A stretch of 64,000 nt of DNA, from positions 1 through 64,000 of the forward strand of contig JHUT02000002.1 of NCBI GenBank assembly GCA_000690595.2, given 5' to 3'. The position numbers were made by a program, and so were the translations under genes. Every line of letters starts with the position of its first letter. Position 1 is the stretch's first letter. The notes below the pieces were generated by a model. It was not told the DNA's origin. It made no database searches and saw only the letters and a list, made by a program, of their open reading frames with translations. This stretch comes from Natrinema mahii (GTDB taxonomy: Archaea; Halobacteriota; Halobacteria; Halobacteriales; Natrialbaceae). This document shows positions 34,282-47,227 of this stretch, in pieces.

Positions 34282-34345
34282 TCGACCGAACGCACTGCGC
34301 CCCGTCGCGGGGACGACCAGCGAGAGCGAAGTGACACAGACACAG

Positions 34346-35167
34346 ATGAGCGACTCAGCACTCCGGGACCGCGTCCGCGAGGTACTGCACGACGCCGACG
34401 AGCGCGGCGGCTCGCTCGTCTCCGGCGACGACGGGGACGCCGACTCCGACCTGCTCGAGACCGCACGCGAAGCCGACGATATCCTCGAGTCGGCTGCCCC
34501 CGACGACCTGCTTTCGGCGGTCGGCCTGGACACGCTCGAGGACGGCTCGGAGCCGGACTCGGTCCCCGAGGCGATCGCCCGGGGCGAGCGGGAGCACGTC
34601 GCGGACCTCCAGCGACTGCTCCGGCTCTCGAGGCTCGCCGACCGAGCGGACGGCGAAGGGCTCGGGGACGCCGTCGGCGAGCTGCAGGAAGCGATCGGCG
34701 AACCGGCCGAGTCGGTAGCCGACATCGCAGAGAGCGCAGTCGACGCGGACGATAGTGAAGGGACGGCTGACGGTGAGACGCCGGCCGGGTCCGACGGGGA
34801 CGGCTCGGCCGCGGGCGAGGCCGAGTCGACGACCGTCGATCTCGGCGACAGGCTCCGGTCGGCGATGCGCGACTCGGTCGCCGACTTCGGGGACGAGGTG
34901 TCGCAGCTGAAGGCGCGCCTCGAGGAGCGACGCGCCGGGACGGCCGAGAGCGACGCGGACGACACGACGGCCGGGGACGAGGCTGCGGAGGCCGAAGCCG
35001 CCGACGAGGACGAGGGGCTGCTGGGCTCGGGACTCGGCGGGGATGGGGACCGGGGCACGGCCTCGGGCGGGCCGAGCCGCCACTCGACGATAGCGCCGCC
35101 GCCGTCCCAGCGGGCGGACATGCGCGGGACCGCCCGCCACTCGACGATGCCGGACAAACGCGGGTAA
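34346..35167 (+). CDS. acidic helical protein with duplicated RHST C-terminal motif
   Basis: A 273-residue protein, last of the acidic cluster. It starts at ATG 34346; a GTG at 34331 is possible. Predicted helices (SALRDRVREVLHDADER, then LLRLSRLADRADGEG) are separated by acidic linkers. The last ~35 residues are basic and carry two copies of a short motif, SRHSTIAPPP and ARHSTMPDK, encoded by an exact 15-base repeat at 35077-35091 and 35134-35148. The motif at the extreme end may be a docking or modification site. No known domain was recognised. Confidence 0.6.
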   Translation: MSDSALRDRVREVLHDADERGGSLVSGDDGDADSDLLETAREADDILESAAPDDLLSAVGLDTLEDGSEPDSVPEAIARGEREHVADLQRLLRLSRLADRADGEGLGDAVGELQEAIGEPAESVADIAESAVDADDSEGTADGETPAGSDGDGSAAGEAESTTVDLGDRLRSAMRDSVADFGDEVSQLKARLEERRAGTAESDADDTTAGDEAAEAEAADEDEGLLGSGLGGDGDRGTASGGPSRHSTIAPPPSQRADMRGTARHSTMPDKRG

Positions 35168-35325
35168 GCGATCGGTCTTCGGCCGCCCCGCTCGAGCTGC
35201 CCTTTTCCGCGGATCCGAACCAGGCCGTATCGGTCCACCCGAGTAACCGATTGGGGTTACGATAGCGCCGCTCGACGGCCCTCGAGCGCGTCGCGTAACC
35301 GTCCGCGGGTGCCCCGAGCGGTACG

Positions 35326-35331
35326 TTTATA
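35326..35331 (+). promoter_or_regulatory. TATA box of tupA
   Basis: TTTATA lies about 30 nt before the ATG at 35359, after a 191-bp gap from the acidic cluster. It supports a separate transcription unit for tupA-tupB-tupC. Confidence 0.5.
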
Positions 35332-35358
35332 CGATTGTGTTCCATCGTTGTTCCCAGT

Positions 35359-36279
35359 ATGGAATATCGACGCCGGGAGGTACTCGGTGCGAGCGCGGCG
35401 GGGATCGCCGCGGCGGTCGGCGGCTGTCTCGGAGACAGCGGCGACGACGGCGAGGGGTCGATCGCCGGCGAGGAACTCGCGATGGCGACGACGACCAGCA
35501 CGGAAGCGACGGGGTTGCTCGACGAACTCAACGCCGCCTTCAGGGAGCGGTTCAGCACGCGTGTGGCGGCCAACGCGGACGGGACCGGTGCGGCGATCCG
35601 GTCGGCGCGGGACGGCAACGCCGACGTCATTCTGGTCCACGCCCGATCCCAGGAAGACGAGTTCATGCGGGACGGATACGGCGTCAACCGGCGAGACCTG
35701 ATGTTCAACGACTTCGTCGTCGTCGGGCCGAGCGACGATCCCGCGGGCGTCGGCGACACCGAGCAGGCGACCGCGGCGTTCGAAGCGATCGCGGACGCCG
35801 AGGCGACGTTCGTCTCCCGCGGGGACGAGTCCGGAACCCACACCAAGGAGCTGGCGATCTGGTCGGAAACTGGCCTCGAGCCCGGCGGCGAGTGGTACCA
35901 GCAACTCGGACAGGGGATGGGCGAGACGCTGACTAACGCGAACGAGTCGGGTGCCTACACCCTCTCGGACCGGGGCACGTACCTCTCGCGGGACGACCTC
36001 GACCTCGAGATCCTGTTGCAGGGGCCGATCGAGGGCGGGCCCGAACTGCTCGCGAACCCCTACGGGATCATGGCGGTCAACCCCGAGATCCACGACGACG
36101 TCAACTACCAGCTCGCGATGGCCTACATCGGCTTCGTCACGAGCCCCGAGGGACAGGCGGTCATCGAGGACTTCACCGCGAACGGCGAGCAGTTGTTCTT
36201 CCCGGAGGCGCTGTCGGAGGATCCGGACTTCCAGCAGTACGTCCCGGAGGGCTGGCAGCCGAACGGATCGGAAGAGTAA
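35359..36279 (+). CDS. tupA: tungstate/molybdate ABC transporter, substrate-binding lipoprotein
   Basis: A 306-residue periplasm-side binding protein. A Tat signal ([12 protein letters not shown]) runs into a lipobox with Cys at about residue 23. The mature part has TupA/ModA-family signatures: [16 protein letters not shown] at the N-terminus (the T-T-S-T oxyanion site), [27 protein letters not shown] and [18 protein letters not shown]. These are closest to TupA, which prefers tungstate, but molybdate cannot be excluded. The next two genes encode the permease and ATPase. Confidence 0.9.
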   Translation: MEYRRREVLGASAAGIAAAVGGCLGDSGDDGEGSIAGEELAMATTTSTEATGLLDELNAAFRERFSTRVAANADGTGAAIRSARDGNADVILVHARSQEDEFMRDGYGVNRRDLMFNDFVVVGPSDDPAGVGDTEQATAAFEAIADAEATFVSRGDESGTHTKELAIWSETGLEPGGEWYQQLGQGMGETLTNANESGAYTLSDRGTYLSRDDLDLEILLQGPIEGGPELLANPYGIMAVNPEIHDDVNYQLAMAYIGFVTSPEGQAVIEDFTANGEQLFFPEALSEDPDFQQYVPEGWQPNGSEE

Positions 36280-36317
36280 CCCTCGGCCTGCGAACACGGA
36301 CAGACACCACACTACAG

Positions 36318-36989
36318 ATGCCACTCGACGCGCTCTCGGATCCGACGTATCTCCGGAGTATCATCCGGCTCTCGTTGACGGTCAGTCTCGTCGCCGTGCT
36401 GGTGAGTACCGTCCTGAGCCTCCCGATCGCCTTCGCCGTCGGGTTCGCGGACTTCCGAGGCAAGCGGTTCGTCACCGCCGTCATCAACACCGGCATGGGG
36501 TTCCCGAGCGTCGTCGTCGGCCTGCTCGTCTGGTACGTCCTCTCGAATCAGGGGCCGCTGGGGACGCTGAACCTCATCTACACGCCCGAGGCGATGATCA
36601 TCTCCCAGTGCGTGCTGGCCGCGCCAGTGATCACTGGCGTCGCGCTGTCGGCGGTCGAGAGCGTCGACGACGCCGTTCGGGACGCCGCCTACGGCGTCGG
36701 CGGGACCCGGGCCGACGTCGCCCTGATCACGCTCAAGGAGGCCCGTTACGGCGTCATCACCGGGATTCTCGCCGGCTTCGGCCGGGCGATCAGCGAGGTC
36801 GGCTCCGTCCTGATCGTCGGCGGCAACATCGCCTACGCCGACGGCACCTCGAAGACCCGTACCCTGACGACCGCGATCCAGTTCGAAGTGCGAAAGGGCG
36901 AGTTCGAGGTGGCCCTGATACTCGGTGCGGTGTTGCTCGTCCTCGTCTTGCTCGTCAACGGGATCGTCCTGCGGCTCGGGGGGCGATGA
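36318..36989 (+). CDS. tupB: tungstate/molybdate ABC transporter, permease
   Basis: A 223-residue membrane protein with five or six segments. The cytoplasmic EAA-like loop ([20 protein letters not shown]) that contacts the ATPase is clear at about residues 130-150, followed by [16 protein letters not shown]. The length and N-terminal [21 protein letters not shown] match TupB. The stop overlaps the start of an 18-codon micro-ORF that reaches tupC. Confidence 0.9.
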   Translation: MPLDALSDPTYLRSIIRLSLTVSLVAVLVSTVLSLPIAFAVGFADFRGKRFVTAVINTGMGFPSVVVGLLVWYVLSNQGPLGTLNLIYTPEAMIISQCVLAAPVITGVALSAVESVDDAVRDAAYGVGGTRADVALITLKEARYGVITGILAGFGRAISEVGSVLIVGGNIAYADGTSKTRTLTTAIQFEVRKGEFEVALILGAVLLVLVLLVNGIVLRLGGR

Positions 36990-37042
36990 CCGTGCCGGGG
37001 ACCGAATCCGGACGGCCCGAACACGGGGTGGGTGGCGAATGA
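36986..37042 (+). CDS. 18-residue micro-ORF bridging tupB and tupC
   Basis: The ATG at 36986 overlaps the tupB stop as ATGA, and the frame ends at 37042, overlapping the tupC ATG, again as ATGA. It encodes [18 protein letters not shown]. The arrangement copies the one between cobN and cbiC and would chain termination and re-initiation across a 49-base gap. A functional peptide is not implied. Confidence 0.35.
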   Translation: MTVPGTESGRPEHGVGGE

Positions 37043-37842
37043 ACCTCGCGTTCGAGACCGTTTCCTACGGCGTCGACGAGACGTCGATCCTGACCGACAT
37101 CTCGCTGTCTGTCGGCGCGGGCGAGGTGGTAACGGTGATCGGCCCCTCGGGGGCCGGCAAGACGACGCTGTTGCGACTGGCCGCCCTGTTCGAGCGGCCC
37201 ACGGCCGGGACCGTTCGCTGTGATGGAACCGATCCGTGGGCGCTGTCCCGGGACGAGCGGCTCACGCTCCGCCGGCGGATCGGGATGGTGTTCCAGCGGG
37301 CGAGCCTCTTCGAGACCTCGGTGGCCCGGAACGTCGACGTCGGGCGGCGCGTTCGCCGTCCGTGGGCCGAGCGACTGCGGGGATTCGGGCGTCGCCTCGT
37401 CGGTCGGCTGCGCCGCGACGGGCCGACCGTCGACGACCGCGCCCTCGAGGCCCTCGAACTCGTCGGGCTCGAGGACGCGTGGGACCGCGACGCGGGGTCG
37501 CTGTCCGGCGGCGAGGCCCAGCGAGTGTCGTTCGCCCGCGCGCTGGCGGCCGAGCCGGACCTGCTCGTCCTCGACGAGCCGACCTCCGATCTCGACCCGC
37601 GGAACACGGCCATCCTCGAGCGCGCGATCGACCGGGCGCGCGAGCGCGGTCACGGCGTCTTGCTCGCGACCCACGACATGCATCAGGCCGAGCGGATCTC
37701 CGACCGGGTCGCGTTCCTGCTCGAGGGCGAACTGGTCGAGACCGGGCCGGCAACGCGGGTCTTCGAGAACCCGCGGGACGAGCGGACCGCGCGGTTCGTC
37801 CGCGGCGACTTGCTGTACGATGAAAACGAACTTCTCGCGTGA
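37039..37842 (+). CDS. tupC: tungstate/molybdate ABC transporter, ATPase
   Basis: A 267-residue ABC ATPase. Walker A is GPSGAGKTT (residues ~38-46), the Q loop VFQRASLF, the signature LSGGEAQRVSFARALA, Walker B LLVLDEPTSDLD and the switch His in ATHDMHQAE. A 30-residue Arg-rich insertion (RPWAERLRGFGRRLVGRLRR) sits in the helical domain after the Q loop and is unusual. It energises the TupAB importer. Confidence 0.9.
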   Translation: MNLAFETVSYGVDETSILTDISLSVGAGEVVTVIGPSGAGKTTLLRLAALFERPTAGTVRCDGTDPWALSRDERLTLRRRIGMVFQRASLFETSVARNVDVGRRVRRPWAERLRGFGRRLVGRLRRDGPTVDDRALEALELVGLEDAWDRDAGSLSGGEAQRVSFARALAAEPDLLVLDEPTSDLDPRNTAILERAIDRARERGHGVLLATHDMHQAERISDRVAFLLEGELVETGPATRVFENPRDERTARFVRGDLLYDENELLA

Positions 37843-37860
37843 CGGCAAAGGGCGAGTCGA

Positions 37861-38571
37861 ATGGAAAAGGAGTTCGACACCTACCTGCGGATCGACGACG
37901 TGACCGTCGATCGGAGCGACGTGGCGATGTTGCGCGCGATCGACGACCGCGGCTCGCTGTCCGGGGCCGCCGAGGCCCTCGAGCGATCCTATCCCCGCCT
38001 CCAGCAGCGCGTGGTCGAACTCGAGGACGCGATCGGCCCGCTGGTCGAGCGCACCCGCGGTGGTGCCGGCGGTGGCGGGAGTTCGCTGACCGACCGCGCC
38101 CGGGACCTGCTGGCGCGGTTCGATCGACTGGTTGCCGCCTACGAGGGGGTCGCCCGCGTCGACGAGACGGTGTTGTCCGGACCGGTCGTCGACCGGGACG
38201 GGGAACTCGCGACGGTCGCGACCGCCGCCGGCGAGGTGCTGGCGGTCGTCCCGAGCGAGGCCGCGGCCGCGTCGGTGACGATCCGCTCCGACGCCGTGAG
38301 CCTGCACGCTCCCGAAGACGTCCCGCGGGCCGAAGGGACCAGCGTCCGCAACCGATTCCCCGGGACCGTCGCGTGGCTCGAGGCCGGCGACGCGGTCGCG
38401 CGGGTCGGGATCACCCTCGAGGCCGCCGAGGACGGCGGCGCCGAACTCGTGGCGCTGGTTACGCGCCGCAGCGTCGATGCCCTGGGGCTCGAGCCCGGCC
38501 GGCCGATCGTCGCCTCGGTGAAGGCGACGGCCGTGCGCGGCGTCGAGGACCGAGGGACCGACGGCGACTGA
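37861..38571 (+). CDS. ModE-type regulator with LysR-like HTH and TOBE domain
   Basis: A 236-residue protein. Residues ~15-75 are a ModE/LysR-like winged helix (ALRAIDDRGSLSGAAEALERSYPRLQQRV), and residues ~165-230 look like a TOBE/MOP oxyanion-binding domain (TSVRNRFPGTVAWLE ... VASVKATAVRGV). It should sense molybdate or tungstate and repress or tune the adjacent transporter. It follows tupC on the same strand after 18 bases, so it is probably co-transcribed. The glycine-rich RTRGGAGGGGSS wing loop is notable. Confidence 0.85.
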   Translation: MEKEFDTYLRIDDVTVDRSDVAMLRAIDDRGSLSGAAEALERSYPRLQQRVVELEDAIGPLVERTRGGAGGGGSSLTDRARDLLARFDRLVAAYEGVARVDETVLSGPVVDRDGELATVATAAGEVLAVVPSEAAAASVTIRSDAVSLHAPEDVPRAEGTSVRNRFPGTVAWLEAGDAVARVGITLEAAEDGGAELVALVTRRSVDALGLEPGRPIVASVKATAVRGVEDRGTDGD

Positions 38572-38577
38572 GTCGGG

Positions 38578-39243
38578 TTACTGCGTCCCGTCGACGCCGA
38601 TCTCGTTCTCGAAGCGCGCGAAGAAGTCGTCGACGAACTGCCGGCGGGACTCGCCGAGGCGGCGACCGGGGTCGGTGTACAGCGCGTCTAGCCGCTCGTC
38701 GACCCACTCTCGAAGGAGCGCGACGTCCGGCAGTCCCGACGCGGCCAGTTCGGACGCCGACGCGTCGTCGATAACCGCGTACGCCTCGCCCTGCCTGCCC
38801 GACCGTTCGCCGACGATACAGGCCAGCCGGACGATCCCGCGCCCGCCGGCGGCGTCTAACTTGTCCGCGTCGAAGAGCAACCGCGCCTCGAGCGTCTCGG
38901 GCTCCGGCGAACTCGCCCGGATGCTGTGGGCGCGAACGCAGTGCGTGACGGCGTCGATTCGGTCCGGCGCCACGCCTTCCGACTCGAGGCGGGCCGCGGC
39001 CTCGGCCGCCGCCCACGCGTCGTGGTCGTCGATCTCGCCCGTTCGCTCCAGCGGCCGGCCGATGTCGTGTATCCAGGCCGCCGCGGCGAGGACATCGTTG
39101 TCGACGGGCCGTTCGCAGTCGTTTGCCAACCGAATCGCCAGATCGCGGACGCGCTCGGCGTGGAACCGATCGTGTGCCGGGAGGGCGTCGTCGTAGTAGG
39201 GCAGCGATAGCTCTCGAGCGAGCGGGCCCAGTTCCTGTGCCAT
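38578..39243 (-). CDS. HD-domain phosphohydrolase
   Basis: A 221-residue HD-superfamily protein. The metal ligands are in place: His in AHDRFHAERV, the HD pair in AAWIHDIGRPLE, and a distal Asp in LFDADKLDAAGG. This pattern matches the YedJ-like group of cytoplasmic HD phosphohydrolases, which act on nucleotides or other phosphoesters; the substrate is unknown. A TATA element (CTATAATT at 39271-39278 on the opposite strand) lies about 30 nt upstream, between this gene and the divergent universal stress gene. Confidence 0.85.
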   Translation of the reverse strand: MAQELGPLARELSLPYYDDALPAHDRFHAERVRDLAIRLANDCERPVDNDVLAAAAWIHDIGRPLERTGEIDDHDAWAAAEAAARLESEGVAPDRIDAVTHCVRAHSIRASSPEPETLEARLLFDADKLDAAGGRGIVRLACIVGERSGRQGEAYAVIDDASASELAASGLPDVALLREWVDERLDALYTDPGRRLGESRRQFVDDFFARFENEIGVDGTQ

Positions 39244-39362
39244 CGTACCCGTGAGAAGTACCGACCGATACTATAATTCTTCTGAACTTTCGGGTCCCGT
39301 CAGAGGGGGACCGACGGCCGACGAGCCGTAGACCTTTCTCGAGGCGGGCCGTATCGACGCCC

Positions 39363-39848
39363 ATGTACGACTCGATTCTGGTTGCGACCGACGGCAGCGA
39401 GGCGGCGGCGACGGCGGTCGACCACGCCGTTGCGCTCGCCGACCGGTTCGACGCAGCGCTGTTCGGCGTCGCCGTCGTCGACGAACGAACCGACTACGAC
39501 ACCGGTATCGTCGATCCCGAGGAGGCCCGCCAGCACCTCGAGGAGCGGGCGGCCGGCTGGCTCACGGACCTCGAAACACGGGCGCGCGAGGACGGGATCG
39601 AGGCCGAGACGGCGGTTCGATCGGGCGTCCCCCACGAGGAGATCCTCGCGTACGCCGACGAGGTCGGGGCCGATCCGATCGTGGTCGGCTCCCGTGGACG
39701 CTCGTCGTTCAAAGGGGCGTTGCTGGGCAGTACCGTCGACAGGGTCGTCAGGACCACGGCCCGATCGGTCCTGGTCGTCGGCGGGGGCGAAGACGCCGAC
39801 GGGGTGGCCGACGATCCGACCCGAGGCGCGGACGGGGAACGGACGTAG
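39363..39848 (+). CDS. universal stress protein, ATP-binding type
   Basis: A 161-residue UspA-fold protein. It starts YDSILVATDGSEAA and has the ATP-binding motif G-x2-G-x9-G-S/T as GSRGRSSFKGALLGSTVDRV. The last 20 residues are an acidic extension. Such proteins bind ATP and are induced under stress; a target is not known. Two more Usp genes occur in the window (39.9 and 49.4 kb). Confidence 0.9.
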   Translation: MYDSILVATDGSEAAATAVDHAVALADRFDAALFGVAVVDERTDYDTGIVDPEEARQHLEERAAGWLTDLETRAREDGIEAETAVRSGVPHEEILAYADEVGADPIVVGSRGRSSFKGALLGSTVDRVVRTTARSVLVVGGGEDADGVADDPTRGADGERT

Positions 39849-39899
39849 GTCCCGATGTCGGGGCGAACATTTACCTTCGCTGTCGTATGACCTAGCGCC

Positions 39900-40400
39900 A
39901 TGTCACTGCTCGTTCCCTTCGACGGCTCGGCGTTGGCGACGCGTGCGCTCGAGCGCGCGTCGACGTTTGGCGACTTGCTCGACGAGGAGGTCGTCGCGCT
40001 GACGGTGATTCCGGACGACCCCGAGTACGCGCGCGACCGGGGCTGGATCACGCAGGGCGAACCGTTCGACATGGACGCGATCGCCGCGGGGATCGGGGAT
40101 CGGGCCAACGAGGTCGCGCCCGAGGCGACGGTCCGGACCGAGCGGGTCGACTCGGACGAGCCGACCGCGACGTCGACGACCAACGTCGTCCGCGAGATCC
40201 GCCGCGTCGCCGCCGAGAGCGAGGCCAGCGTGGTCTTCATCGGTTCGGAGAACGCCGGCTCGGTGATCGCACCCCAGTCCAGCGTCGGGAGCCCGGTCGC
40301 GAGCGACCACCGCTACGACGTCTACGTCGTCCGCGAGCCCGGCCACGAAGTCGACCCCGAGGACCTCGCGGATATCGACTCGACGCAGGACGGCCTCTGA
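39900..40400 (+). CDS. universal stress protein-like, ATP motif lost
   Basis: A 166-residue protein with the UspA fold opening LLVPFDGSALATRALERAS. Where the ATP-binding loop is expected it reads FIGSENAGSVIAPQSSVGS, so the G-x2-G-x9-G-S/T motif is not present; it may not bind ATP. It lies 51 bases after the previous Usp gene, with an ACATTTACC TATA-like box about 30 nt upstream, so it can be transcribed on its own. Confidence 0.85.
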   Translation: MSLLVPFDGSALATRALERASTFGDLLDEEVVALTVIPDDPEYARDRGWITQGEPFDMDAIAAGIGDRANEVAPEATVRTERVDSDEPTATSTTNVVREIRRVAAESEASVVFIGSENAGSVIAPQSSVGSPVASDHRYDVYVVREPGHEVDPEDLADIDSTQDGL

Positions 40401-40567
40401 GACGGTCCGTTGGAACGATTCCCCGGTGGGACCGCAGGCCGCGTCGCAGTCGCACCGGCAATGACATACAGCAGACCGTCTGACCGACGGCGGCCCCATC
40501 CGACCCGGCCACCGGCTGGCGATTCGGAGGAACGTTTATTCCGTTGACCGACCACGGTTCGGACGAC

Positions 40568-42568
<2,001 letters not shown>

Positions 42569-42702
42569 CGATTTCGCGCTCCCTGCGATCACGAAACGCG
42601 GTCTGTGAGCGACTCAGTCCCGCAGACACCCGCTCGTTCATGGACCCGCTGGACCGGCGATACAATTATGTTCGGGTCGCCAGAATAAGCGAACCAGACG
42701 CC

Positions 42703-44919
42703 ATGAGTCTCGAGGGGACCACGGGGGCGGTACTCAGGCGGCGGGAGTACGAATCGCTGCTCGACGCCGCGGAGACCTACCGCGAGGCGCTGGTGATCCG
42801 GCTCTGTGGGGACGTGGGGCTGCGGCCGGCCGAACTGACCCAGCTCACGATCGACCACGTCGACCAGGTCCGGATCGATCCACCCCGGTATCTGGTTCGC
42901 GTGCCGACGGACGACGAGCGGGACGAACGAACCGCCTATCTGCCGACCCGCGTCGAGCGCGAACTCCGGCGCTACGCCAGCAGCAACGACCTCTCGCCGG
43001 CGGATCGGATCTTCTCGGTCACGCCGCGGCGGCTCCAGATGCTCGTCTCCGACGTGGCCGACCGGGCCGGCGACCTGTTCGACGACCCCGCCCTCGCGGA
43101 CGTCTCCACCAGCGACCTCCGGCAGTACTTCGCCCACACCGCCTTGGTCGACCACGACGTCAACCCCCGCGTCGTCAAGACCGCGGGGGGCTGGCGCAGC
43201 TTCGAGGCCCTCGAGCCCTATCTCCCCGAGCCGACCGACGCCGAGATCGTCGATGCCTTCGACCCCGTCGAGGGGCCGTCCGGCCCCCGGTCGGGCGACC
43301 CGGGGGCCGGGCCCGCGGTGAGCGACGACAGCGTGATCCGGCTGTTGCTGGCCGCCAGCGATCGCTACGCCCTGCTGCGACTGGACGCGGACGGCTACGT
43401 CGAACGCTGGAACCGCAGCGCGGCCGCGATGTTCGGCTATCGGGCTGGCGAAATCGTCGGGACCCACGTCTCGACGTTTTACACCGACGACGCCGTCGCC
43501 GACGGCGCGCCCGAACGCACCCTCTCGACCGCTCTCGACGAGTCCGGCTGCGAGACCGACGGCTGGCGCGTCCACAAGGACGGCTCGCGGTTTCGCGCGA
43601 CCGAAGTCGTCTCGCCGCTCCGGGACGATCAGGGCCACCACCGGGGGTTCGCCGTCTTCGTCCGCGACGTCACCGCCGCCCACGAGGAACTCGCGGCCGC
43701 CCGCGACCGGCGCGACGAACTCGAGGGACTGTATGCGGTCGCCCGGCGACACCGCTCCGTCACCCACGCCCTGCTCGAGGCGACCGACCACGAGGAGGTC
43801 GAGACGGCCACGTGTGCAACTCTGACCGACGGCCGGGCCTACGAGTTCGCCTGGATCGACCGGGCGACGTTCTCCGATCGCCGCCGCGAGTGGCGCGCCG
43901 CCAGCGGGATCGAGCCCGACGCCGTCGAGCGACTCGTCCCCGAGGAGTGGGACGACGAGCCGACGATCGACCTCGAGAGCGCCGCCTTGGTCCCCGATGC
44001 CGGTGCCGATGACGGCGAGCGACCGGTCACCGTGGCCGACGACGTCGCGGCGACCGTCGACGGGGACCCTTTCGAGGGCGCGATCGCGCGAGTGCCGCTG
44101 GCCTACGGCGACACCGTCTACGGGACGCTCGCGGTCGCGACCGACCGCGCGGACGCGTTCGCGGACGACGAACGAACGTGGCTCGCGACGATCGGCCGAC
44201 AGGTCGGCTACGCCATCGCCGCGATCCGGCGGCGCAACCTCCTGTTGTCCGACCGCGTGATCGAACTCGAGGTCGCCTGCCGGGACGACCGCTCCTTCTT
44301 CGTCGACGCCTCGCGGCGGCTCGACTGCCGACTCGAACTCGACTCGCTGGTGCCGATCGACGAGTCCACCCGGCTCTACTACGTCCGGCTCGCGGACGGC
44401 TCGCCCGCCGACGTCTTCGACCTCGCGGCGGACGACCCCGCGATCGAGGACTGCCGGCTGGTCGAGACCGACGAGGACGGCTGGCGGATCGAGGTCGTCG
44501 TCGAGGGCTCGTGTCCGATCGGCACGCTGACCGAGTACGGCGCGACCGTCCACGAGGCGGTCTTCGACGGCGGTACGGCGACGATCACTGCCGAATGTGC
44601 AGCCGACGCCGACCTCCGGACGATCCTCGACGGCCTGCGCTCGGCGTTTCCCGACTCCGAACTGGTCGGCAAACGCGAGACCGAACGGGCCGTCCAGACC
44701 GCCCGCGAGTTCCGCGAGGGCCTCGAGGACCGGCTGACAGATCGCCAGGAGGCCGCGCTCCGGGCGGCCTATTTCGGCGGCTACTACGACTGGCCCCGGG
44801 AGAGTACGGCCGAGGAGGTCGCCGACGCGATGGGGGTCTCCTCGCCGACGCTGCACAACCACCTGCGGAAGGGCCAACACGAGCTGTTGCGAACCTTTTT
44901 GGACGACCCGGACGGGTAG
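42703..44919 (+). CDS. BAT/HTH-10 regulator with integrase-like N-terminal domain, PAS and GAF
   Basis: A 738-residue regulator. Residues 1-180 resemble a tyrosine-recombinase fold (DVGLRPAELTQLTIDHV, then STSDLRQYFAH and KTAGGWRSFEALEPYL); two Arg and the Trp are kept, but the His before the second Arg is missing, so recombination is unlikely. A PAS domain (~206-330), a GAF-like region and the bacterio-opsin activator domain follow. The C-terminal HTH-10 is at ~680-730 (STAEEVADAMGVSSPTLHNHL). ATG 42703 fits an AT-rich TACAATTAT at 42661-42669. Lying between two acs genes, it probably controls acetate use. Confidence 0.85.
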   Translation: MSLEGTTGAVLRRREYESLLDAAETYREALVIRLCGDVGLRPAELTQLTIDHVDQVRIDPPRYLVRVPTDDERDERTAYLPTRVERELRRYASSNDLSPADRIFSVTPRRLQMLVSDVADRAGDLFDDPALADVSTSDLRQYFAHTALVDHDVNPRVVKTAGGWRSFEALEPYLPEPTDAEIVDAFDPVEGPSGPRSGDPGAGPAVSDDSVIRLLLAASDRYALLRLDADGYVERWNRSAAAMFGYRAGEIVGTHVSTFYTDDAVADGAPERTLSTALDESGCETDGWRVHKDGSRFRATEVVSPLRDDQGHHRGFAVFVRDVTAAHEELAAARDRRDELEGLYAVARRHRSVTHALLEATDHEEVETATCATLTDGRAYEFAWIDRATFSDRRREWRAASGIEPDAVERLVPEEWDDEPTIDLESAALVPDAGADDGERPVTVADDVAATVDGDPFEGAIARVPLAYGDTVYGTLAVATDRADAFADDERTWLATIGRQVGYAIAAIRRRNLLLSDRVIELEVACRDDRSFFVDASRRLDCRLELDSLVPIDESTRLYYVRLADGSPADVFDLAADDPAIEDCRLVETDEDGWRIEVVVEGSCPIGTLTEYGATVHEAVFDGGTATITAECAADADLRTILDGLRSAFPDSELVGKRETERAVQTAREFREGLEDRLTDRQEAALRAAYFGGYYDWPRESTAEEVADAMGVSSPTLHNHLRKGQHELLRTFLDDPDG

Positions 44920-45187
44920 GCACGAAGTCTCCGTCACGGGGCGACACGCAGAAGGCTACATACCTAGAGGCTCGCCTCGAGCCGACGACCCGCTGGACCG
45001 ACGACGGGGCTGAGCCCCCGCACTCGGCTCGTCGCGCCGGCGATTCGCCCCCGTTTGCGCGCGCCTCGAGGGCCTATCACGTCCTAATATAGTCAATATA
45101 TGCTAGGGTAGCCGGGGTGAATGGGGTCGATTTTGCACAACTAGAGGGGCTCTTTACTACGGAGGTACGTGATTGAGTGTCTGTACC
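44920..45187. promoter_or_regulatory. acs2 upstream region with TATA and AT-rich palindrome
   Basis: A 268-bp gap without a gene. GGGGCT/AGCCCC forms a short hairpin near 45006-45018. An AT-rich imperfect palindrome (CTAATATAGTCAATATATGCTAG, about 45084-45106) could be an operator, possibly for the BAT-type regulator just upstream. TTTACTA at 45153-45159 is the likely TATA box, 29-35 nt before the ATG at 45188. Confidence 0.45.
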
Positions 45188-47167
<1,980 letters not shown>

Positions 47168-47227
47168 CGACCTGACGAACGAATTTTTCAACACCAAACG
47201 AGACCGATACAAACGATTCGCAAACAT

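Noticed and set aside
32626..35238. 870-codon minus-strand frame across the acidic cluster
   Set aside because: Ser/Pro/Arg-only translation, a shadow of the acidic plus-strand genes. The plus-strand genes have consistent starts, overlaps and glycine zippers.
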